Source: Uranotaenia lowii (lineage: Eukaryota; Arthropoda; Insecta; Diptera; Culicidae). From it: 64,000 nucleotides of DNA. The notes under the pieces are model-generated. The model was not told the origin of the DNA. It was given only the letters and a program-made list of their open reading frames with translations, and ran no database searches. A program made the position numbers and the translations under genes. The DNA lies in assembly GCF_029784155.1 (NCBI RefSeq), contig NC_073691.1, positions 62,674,822 through 62,738,821 of the forward strand. Direction: 5' to 3'. Shown in pieces: positions 56,960-64,000 of this stretch. Numbering within the stretch: the first letter of the stretch is position 1; each line of letters starts with the position of its first letter.

Positions 56960-57250
56960 ATACAATTTTTCCCATGACTGGTGAAGTAATCGAGCAAATG
57001 GAACTAAATTTGGCATGGGACTATATATGGATACGGAAAAAGACTTTATCGTTTTTAAAGATCTGCCCCTGATCTCAGTAAACAAATAGGAAGAGAAGAG
57101 GGGCCACCACAGTTTCTAAAGATGACGAGAGTTAATCAGCCGGAAGGTACCAAATTTGGTGTGGGATTGTATTTTGATGCGAGTAATGTTTCTACAGTTA
57201 TTTGGGACTCTTCCCTTCTTCCATTGAGTGAGATAGGAAGAGTAGAGGGG
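56960..57250 (-). repeat. Minisatellite B units, inverse orientation
   Basis: Two degenerate units carry GCAAATGGAACTAAATTTGG and ACCAAATTTGGTGTGGGATT with adjoining GAGGGG blocks. They match the CCAAATTTGGTTCCATTTGC units of 36.3-37.7 kb on the other strand. Confidence 0.7.
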
Positions 57251-57432
57251 ATCCTCAAACATTTTTGTTGCATATCTCTATACAATAAGTCATTGCTATG
57301 AATTAACCCTCATCCGCATTAGAGTGTCATTTTGACACTATTGCAAGTTTGAAGGCTTGTAACTTTTTTCAGAAGCTTCAAAATACAAAAAATTCTTCGG
57401 GGACCCTAAATGAATTCAAAAGTTCTTCAATT

Positions 57433-57515
57433 TTTTTTAAACGAACACACACATATAGGATCTTAGTGAAACTTCATGTTTCATTGAAGAGATCTAAATT
57501 CTTCTTAAGACTAAG
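57433..57515. repeat. AACGAACACACACAT repeat, copy 1
   Basis: The stretch around TAGGATCTTAGTGAAACTTC and GTTTCATTGAAGAGATCTAA is repeated nearly exactly at 61625-61712. The copy here abuts the left end of a hAT-like element. Confidence 0.75.
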
Positions 57516-57523
57516 CGTACATC

Positions 57524-59342
57524 CAGGCCCGTGCGAAGGATCCGTCCATGGGGCGGCTTTTCAAAACTCAAAATTTAGCCAAAAATAATATCAATATACC
57601 ATAAATTAGGTAATTGATTTCTAAACAATTTCTTACTTATGATCGACCCACAAACTTAAAAAATAATAAATTTTACTGATAAAATAAATCATTATTTTCA
57701 ATACAAATCAGAATGAATGTTTCAAATCAATGCTGTTTCCAGAAAGTCAAAATGATGTTCCTTATTCGGAAATAGAAATTTGCTTGAAAATGAATTCGAT
57801 AATCAAAGTTTTGACTGAAGCTTCAGGCAAAAGAATTAATGCACAGAAATAGAATACGTAAAATATAACAGCAGATTTAAAAAGAAAAACTGAATTCTGA
57901 AATAAATTTTAGATGATTAAAAATTGTTAGAAAAATGATTATGATTGTTATTTATTATTGATTTTATTTAACATTTCCTTTCATCATTTTTAATGGAAGG
58001 ATTGATTAAAAAATTCCGCTGAACTTCCTAAAATTAAACAAAAAAAAAACAATCACGATTTGAAATGTAAATGTGGATTCTTGATTAGGAAAATAACAAT
58101 TTGAACTTAGGAGAATTTATTTAATCGTTGGTTATTGAATTTTATTAGGAAAAAGAAAAAAATATTTTAATTCACGACTGCCAGTAATCAAGTAAAAGAT
58201 AAAACCCTTTACTATATTAAAATTCTTCCAGTTATTAAAATAAAAAGGTTAAAAAAGTTCTGAATTTCAAAATGGTAACTTTTTTTTCAAATTACAACAT
58301 GTTCAGTTAAACTGACAAATAACAGATTGGAAAATGATCAATAAGAAGTTGATAAAATAAAAATAAAAATAAAAATGATGAATTCCAAATTTTCTGTTCA
58401 TATTAAAATCACAGAGTTTATACAAATTTAGTTAACATTGGGCATTAAAATTTAACTTTCAAGTTGCTAGGTGATTCAAATAAGATAAATTAAAAATTAT
58501 GATCGATTAAAGAATTATTCAATATAATAAAAATTAATGAAATAAAAATTTCTGAATTCATAAGTTTATAAATTTTTCATCGAAGGTTTTAAAGTTTAAA
58601 ATTTCAAGCTCTGTATATTTTGTCGTTTTCAATTGGAATATTGGGTCCTGGAAAGGACAGAAGATGGAGTCTATATTTTTCTTATAACAAATTTAGTTTC
58701 AAGGGCTTCCAAGAAAATAATGTTTTCAGAACACAAAAATTTAGAATTAAAAAAAAAACAAACTTATTAAAAATATTTCATAAAGTTTAAACAGTTTTAC
58801 TTCAAAATTCGGTAAATGTATTTGAAAATTAAAACAAAATATAAAGAAGAATATGATAAGTTTTTTAACATTTTAGAAGAATTTTTTTTCAATAAACTTG
58901 TCTAACCATTTTAAAAACTTATTAGTAGAATTTAATAAACTCAAAAAACAGCATTTAGGTGCCTATGATTGAATTATTGATTTGGTAGATTTGGGCGCAC
59001 TAGTTGTCAAATTTCTTCTATCACCTTTTGTTTAGTGATATGGAGTTTACAAACTTGAAAATGTTTCAGTTTTAGGTGATATCAATCATTGATAACTGAT
59101 GATATAACAAATCAACTTTAACGAAAAACCTGATTATGATTTGATTTATTTTTGATTTAATTCAATTAAGGAATAATATTTTAGAGATGATGATGCATGA
59201 TCCAAAAAAGTTGGATTCAGTTTTGAAAAATTTTGAAAGATATCATTACAAGTATTTCTGATATTACTAAATATAGTTTAGAAATAAAAAAATGAATGTG
59301 ATCACACTCCCACCCCCCCCCCCTTCCCCCATAGGACCGCGC
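57524..59342. mobile_element. Probable hAT-like element, CAGGCCCGTGC ends
   Basis: The left end CAGGCCCGTGCGAAGGATCC is followed by CCATGGGGCGG. The right end, inverted, reads CAGGCGCGGTCCTATGGGGG. The CAGG...GTGCGGAGGATCC style is common in hAT non-autonomous elements. No matching 8-bp duplication is visible, so the edges or the call may be wrong. The interior is about 1.7 kb of AT-rich DNA with no transposase. A C/G run lies at 59310-59320. Confidence 0.4.
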
Positions 59343-59344
59343 CT

Positions 59345-61620
59345 GCCTCCACCTTGAATCAGTTGCTTTCTCAAAGCAGTGGCGTGACTTCGATTTATAT
59401 GAGCAAAAATTTCATTGTTTGTACACATCTCCGCTTTCATTTGCTCCTGAAAAAAGCTGCTGATAATTTGCAACTATAGAGTTGTCAGAGTTGCAGTCCA
59501 ATTTTTTGTTAAAAACGAAATATATTGAAGTGGCTGTTCCGGAATTGTATACCTATTTTCCCATGATTTCATGTGAAAGTCATGCAAATCCAAAATAGAA
59601 TTTGAATATAGATTCTTGTCAACTTATCCGTTAACTTAACTGGAACTGCAACACTTTATTTTATGAACAACTTTTGAAAGCATGAATGGATTTCGAAAAA
59701 AAAAATTCAGTGTTGTTAACTTAAATGGTGGTCAAATCGTGCGCAAAATATTTGGACAGATAGCGGGTAGATTTTTTAAAACAAATTCGTAATGGACAGC
59801 CAAACGAACTCTTCAGCGGCACCTGGCTGGTTTTCTACCAGAAAATTTTCGTTGACATAGACTCAACAATATAACATGTCAGCACCAACAAGTGAAAAGG
59901 GTATAAAAGACATAGTAAACAAAACCCGTTTTCAGTGGATTCAAATAGCCAACAATTTGTAAAATTACATCACTCACATATAATGTAATTAAAAAGAAGC
60001 ATCATATGTGATGAAACTTTACATTAGAAAATCTTGTTCTGTGTCATGTAATAATAATGTGATTCATTTTCAGCGCTGATAATTGTTCAATAATTTTTGA
60101 TTTTGTAAATTCGCTTTACGAAATCGAATTTTATCAAGGATTTCAATGCTTTTAAGGATTCCGATTTTTTATTGCTGTCTAGATAAACTGCAACACTACG
60201 TTGCATAGTCGAAAGCAGTTCAATTTGATTTGGAAGAAATCTGTCTGAAATCTAAATCTAAAATCTTAATCTAAATTCTAAATCTGAAATATGAATTCTG
60301 AATCTGGAATCTGAATAAGAACTAATTGTAAATCTGAATTTTGTTAGAGATTAACAGTGATAGAAAAAATGGAACACTCAGTTCCAAGCTCCCGCCATTA
60401 GAAATGACCTTCGGAACATCAAACGAAAATTTCCACTAGAGAGAATTTTCAAGCGTTCGAGTGTGTTAAAGCTAATTTCCATTCCGTTTATTTTGGTCAC
60501 TCGATTGTCCCTTCGAATCTTGCAAGTTGTGTCCGACCGATGTGACATTCCGAGTGGATGGGAAAAATTGTCGGGTAATTACCGAAATCCTTCCCTGTGC
60601 TTTCCCTTTTCCTTCCAGCCACTGCAGCAGCGAGCTTAAAACACGCGACCGAAGCGAGTTCATCATTTACATAGATACCTACTGTTATTTAGGTAAGTAA
60701 CATAGAGAGCTCTTCAAATGCATAGTTAGAACCACCTGACCAGGTGAAAAACGAACGAACAAAAGCATCAACAGCACCTTTCACCTATTATACGAACAGT
60801 AGGGAAGTTGGGTCCGATTGTCCTAAACAAATATCAAGCTGACTTGCCTTTGTCCAATTTCCAAAATGGGTTGGTTGCCGTCAAAGGTGAGGGAGAGCGT
60901 GAGGATTAAAGGAAGTAGGAAGTCCGCAACAACCATCTGCCAACGATTTGGATCCATTCGGCCGGACTTTGTTCGCTCGGGTCGACCTTCAACATCTGCA
61001 ATATGCCATCAGGGTTGAGTCACTCGAAACCAATTTTCTGGCGTTTGGAGAGGAAGTTTGGGGGGCAATTAGTATCCACCTGTACACACAGTTTTCTGCC
61101 CCGTTTCCCTCTTTGTGATCCTATTTAAATTGGATTTGTATCGAATAGTATCGGACCGGGTTTCGAATGATCCCTTTCTCACTAATCAGCCGAAAGTGTT
61201 GACGGTTGGAAGGTCGAGTAGGTGAATTGGGGGAGCAATAAATGCATTGATTGATAGTAAACAGCTATTAGGGACAAGACATAAAAAATTAATAGAATTT
61301 TATTTTTGTTTTCCTTTAAGAAATTTTTACGATGAGTAAGCGAACTTATTCCGACTACCTTCTAATAACGTACCTATGCGTTAAAAATGGACAAAATAAG
61401 CCGATTTTTTATGGGTCGGATTTTGAGGGATGAATGACATCCAGATGTTAAAATCCTAAGGCCCAAATAATTTTTTTTTAAAAATTATGGGTCGGATATC
61501 GAAGAGGAAGACCGATGGAAAAGTTGATACATTGCAGCTGGCGGTGGGCCGGGAGGTCGAAACAACCGGTCGAACAGTTGAAAAGTGTCTGCCAGAAATG
61601 TACAAACATGCCAAAAAGCT
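59345..61620. other. No gene recognised
   Basis: A TCTAAATCTGAA-type degenerate microsatellite occupies about 60240-60345. The stretch 60470-61240 is GC-richer and could be single-copy host DNA. At 61530-61620 the frame GKVDTLQLAVGREVETTGRT looks coding-like, but I cannot name a family. Confidence 0.4.
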
Positions 61621-61624
61621 GATT

Positions 61625-61712
61625 TTTTTTTAAACGAACACACACATAGGATCTTAGTGAAACTTTATGTTTCGTTGAAGAGATCTAATTTACTTAACTC
61701 TAAGGCGTACAT
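61625..61712. repeat. AACGAACACACACAT repeat, copy 2
   Basis: Near-exact match to 57433-57515. Here it continues into GGCGTACATTTGTCAAAGAT rather than into a hAT-like end, which helps place the left edge of the element at 57524. Confidence 0.72.
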
Positions 61713-61764
61713 TTGTCAAAGATATGATGGCTAAAACCACAAGCCCACAGAAAGAGTACTACCG

Positions 61765-61838
61765 TGCCGTGACCGAGATTCGATCTAATGACCTCTGGCT
61801 TAGAAGACTTGAACGCTATCCTCTAGGCCACGATCGGC
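61765..61838 (-). repeat. tRNA-Arg(TCT)-like SINE head or tRNA pseudogene
   Basis: On the minus strand 74 bases run from GCCGATCG to CACGGCA. They contain a good A box (TGGCCTAGAGGATAGCG), an anticodon-loop-like CTTCTAA suggesting TCT (Arg), and a B box GATCGAATC. The T-stem and acceptor pairing are imperfect, so a working tRNA gene is unlikely. A tRNA-derived SINE or pseudogene fits better. It lies inside a plus-strand chance frame. Confidence 0.6.
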
Positions 61839-62572
61839 GGTTAGACTTCACCTCCACGGGGCTCCGAGCTGCAGCCAAAGTCGGTCATTTTTTTGTGAAA
61901 GTAGACGAAAAGTTTGAAAACAAAATGAAGAAAAAAAAACCCAAAAGTGGGTTTTACGCAAATTGTTTGTCCTCCATTTCAAAAGTTCCAGTCAACTAAA
62001 CATTTTGAACAATTGGTTGCGAAAATTAAAGATGAATTTATAAAGATAACGATGAAATAACGCTAAACCACGAAAGTATTTGGCCGCAATTTTTAATTTT
62101 CCGATAAAACGCCCGAATGTCGCTTGGAAGGGTATTGTATGCTTTTCCAAGTTAACTCATTTTATGATCTTCTATTGAAAATTTACAGAATTTAATTATT
62201 TGTCTTGGTTTATTTTAAACTTCATCCGAAAAAGGCAGTTTTTCATGCATACGTTACATGATAAATGAAAAAAAAAACAGTTTTTTATTGAGCAGTGTAT
62301 TCGGAAAAAATGCAACACTTGGAATTTTTACGAAATTTATTGCCAAGTAATAAAATGTTCACAACTGCAAATTTGTAACGTTCTGTTTAGTGGTTTTTGA
62401 AATAGCGTCCATAGAAGAAGTTCTATGAACTACCTTTTTCCAAATCAAGGTTGCTTTTGATTATTTTTTCTGTTTTCTGAAGTTTGGTTTTCAAAATTCC
62501 TCAAATTTTCAATTTGATCGAAGTTATGGCAAATTTAGCAGATTGTCCTCCTTGGGCAGAAAAACAACATAA
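61839..62572. other. No gene recognised
   Basis: AT-rich stretch between the SINE head and mariner copy 2. Nothing was recognised. Confidence 0.45.
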
Positions 62573-63799
62573 AGGGAGATACGGTCAAAATTTGGTCAAT
62601 ATCAACTTGACGTATTTCTTTCAATTTTGCATTTAAAAAACCTGAACACCCCTCATTTTGAAGGTGTGTGTGTAGAATGTTGCTCCTATTATGATTTTAG
62701 AATTCACTCTTCAGTTGTCAAAATGCCGTCCGAGGAAGAAGAGCAGCGTATCAAAATTTTACTCGCGGATCGCTAATATCCGAGCTACTCGCACGCAAAG
62801 CTGGCAAAATCGCTAAAAGTTGCCAAATCAACCGTTACAAATGTAATCAAAGTGTTTGGGAAACGTTTGTCGACAGCCAGGAAGTCTGGATCGGGGGGAA
62901 ATCGAAAACCGGAAGCCGCTGAGACGACAAAGAGAGTTGTCGGTAGTTTCAAGTGAAACTCTGACCTCTTTCTCCGAGATGCCGCAAATAAGCTGGGTGT
63001 ATCGTCTACAACCGTGCATCGAGCCAACAAACGAGCCGGACTATCGACTTACAACAACTCCAAATCGCGATGATAAACAAAATACGACGGCCAAAGCGCG
63101 ATCCCGGAGGCTGTACACGACGATGCTGACGAAGTTTAACTGCGTGGTAATGGACGACGAAACCTACGTCAAAGCCGACTACAAGCAGCTTCCGGGTCAG
63201 GAGTTTTATACGGCAAAAGGAAGAGGAAAGGTAGCAGATATTTTCAAGCACACGAAACTGTCAAAATTCGCGAAGAAATATCTGGTTTGGCAAGCCATCT
63301 GTACCTGTAGCTTGAAAAGCAGCATTTTCATAGATTCCAGGACTGTCAACCAAGAAATTTACGTGAAAGAGTGTTTGAATAAACGTGTGCTGCCTTTCCT
63401 GAAGAAACACTGTTGTTCCGTACTGTTTTGGCCGGATTTGGCATCTTGCCATTACGGTAAAAAGGCCATGGAGTGGTACGCCGCCAACAACGTGCAGGTG
63501 GTTTCCAAGGACAAGAACCCGCCAGAGCTTCACCCAATTGAGAAATACTGGGCTATTGTCAAGCGGAACCTAAAGAAGACCAAAAAACTGCTAAGGACGA
63601 GCAGCACTTCAAGGCAAACTGACTTTCTGCGGTACAAGGTGGGTGTACAAAATCTGATGGCAGGGGTTAAGCATAAGGCCCGACAATTCGGATTTGGAAA
63701 AGCGGAAGCCTAACTGAATATTTTTCTTGAATTTTATTCTAATTAAAATTGAAAAAGAAATTTAATTTGATTTTTTAAATAAACGATTTCAACGATTTA
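62573..63799 (+). mobile_element. Mariner-type element, copy 2, right end lost
   Basis: The left terminal repeat AAGGGAGATACGGTCAAAAT is preceded by TA (62571-62572). The body is collinear with copy 1 at 53.6 kb up to the sequence AAACGATTTCAACGATTTA. The 3' terminal repeat seen in copy 1 is then replaced by unrelated DNA. The truncated end makes it immobile. Confidence 0.84.
62723..63713 (+). pseudogene. DD37E-type transposase, copy 2, near-complete catalytic domain
   Basis: The ATG at 62723 gives MPSEEEEQRIKILLADR and then a stop. The helix-turn-helix continues in other frames (SLKVAKSTVTNVIKVFGKRL). From about 63120 the catalytic domain is open: VMDDETYVKADYKQLPGQEF, AKKYLVWQAICTCSLKSSIF, FWPDLASCHYGKKAMEWYAA and NPPELHPIEKYWAIVKRNLK, ending FGFGKAEA. 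All three acidic residues are visible. Relatives read NPPNCPELRPIE, so three residues are missing here. The spacing between the second D and the E is 34 instead of 37. A poor C-terminal stretch (LLRTSSTSRQTDFLRYKV) reflects a frame slip. It is inactive. Confidence 0.87.
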
Positions 63800-64000
63800 G
63801 AAATAGAGCAAGATTTAACAATCCGAACAATTCTGGCTTTAAGTGAAATCAATCGTTGATGAACTTACAAATCTATATGAAAAACCTATTCTGAATTTGT
63901 TTGTTATACTTCATTTAATTAAGCAATAATTTTTTGATGAAGATAATGGAACATGATATAAAAATTTAGATTCTACAGTTTTTAAAAATTTGTAAACTAT
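63800..64000. other. Window end, unassigned
   Basis: AT-rich DNA. Its phrases (AATCAATCGTTGATGAACTT) resemble 59080-59160 (ATCAATCATTGATAACTGAT, then TTAACGAAAAACCTGATTAT), so this may be a copy of the interior of the 57.5-59.3 kb element. Confidence 0.4.

Noticed and set aside
57301..57350. AACCCTCATCCGCAT next to the GTGTCATTTTGACAC palindrome
   Set aside because: It resembles a MITE end known to me from other insect sequences, but no partner end was found nearby.
59310..59320. Poly-C run and other homopolymers (24480, 24772, 26310, 42532)
   Set aside because: Simple slippage tracts with no supporting structure, possibly with length errors in the assembly.
61765..61838. A functional tRNA-Arg gene
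   Set aside because: A and B boxes are good, but T-stem and acceptor pairings are imperfect. A SINE head or tRNA pseudogene is more likely. A structure scan would decide.

Overview
The window looks like transposon-rich, AT-rich intergenic DNA from a dipteran, most probably a culicid mosquito. This rests on family content (inference, no search possible): BEL/Pao, Copia and several non-LTR retroelements, several mariner/Tc1-type transposases resembling the DD37E group known from mosquitoes, many TA- and 8-bp-duplication MITEs, and one fibrinogen-related (FREP) gene on the minus strand. There is no operon structure, no intact housekeeping gene, no CRISPR and no rRNA. Almost every recognisable protein-coding stretch is a broken mobile element.

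Layout. 1-3.3 kb: BEL/Pao gag-pol debris, with a 36-bp coding minisatellite inside pol and a second gag fragment out of order. 3.3-3.75 kb: a minus-strand non-LTR ORF1 relic. 6.0 kb: an isolated transposase helix-turn-helix. 6.8-8.6 kb: a decayed hAT-like element. 8.7-15.06 kb: a minus-strand DD37E-type transposase pseudogene interrupted twice, by a 272-bp TA MITE and by a 4.9-kb hAT element with an exact 8-bp target duplication. The hAT interior is two head-to-head 123-bp satellite arrays. 15.2-16.0 kb: a non-LTR 3' end. 18.75 kb: a hairpin MITE. 20.4-22.1 kb: another transposase pseudogene, split by a previously unlabelled 1,038-bp LTR-flanked miniature retroelement (TRIM-like). 22.6-24.4 kb: a minus-strand Jockey-like LINE with an AAAT tail. 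27.6-28.4 kb: the FREP locus with a TATA box and a break in a conserved motif. 29.46-32.16 kb: an internally deleted Copia element with a 5-bp target duplication, its 3' LTR truncated, carrying a 418-bp TIR element. 32.4-39.4 kb: a repeat composite with TA MITEs, a palindromic GATGGCGGC array, a two-part minisatellite family and an hAT MITE with an exact 8-bp duplication. 41.3 kb: a tRNA SINE with a 23-bp target duplication. 43.7 kb: a long-TIR MITE with Transib/RSS-like CACAGTG ends and a 5-bp duplication. 46.4-51 kb: a simple-sequence palindrome split by a 3.4-kb LINE-like insertion with a 22-bp duplication. 51.2-53.5 kb and 57.5-59.3 kb: further hAT-like elements. 53.6 and 62.6 kb: two sister mariner-type elements. 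61.8 kb: a tRNA-Arg-like SINE head.

How it fits together. The window is a record of nested insertions. For several elements the host reading frame resumes on both sides of the insertion, which fixes element boundaries to the base and gives a relative age order. The only candidate host functions are the FREP gene and two weak exon candidates (19.15 kb and 44.9 kb).
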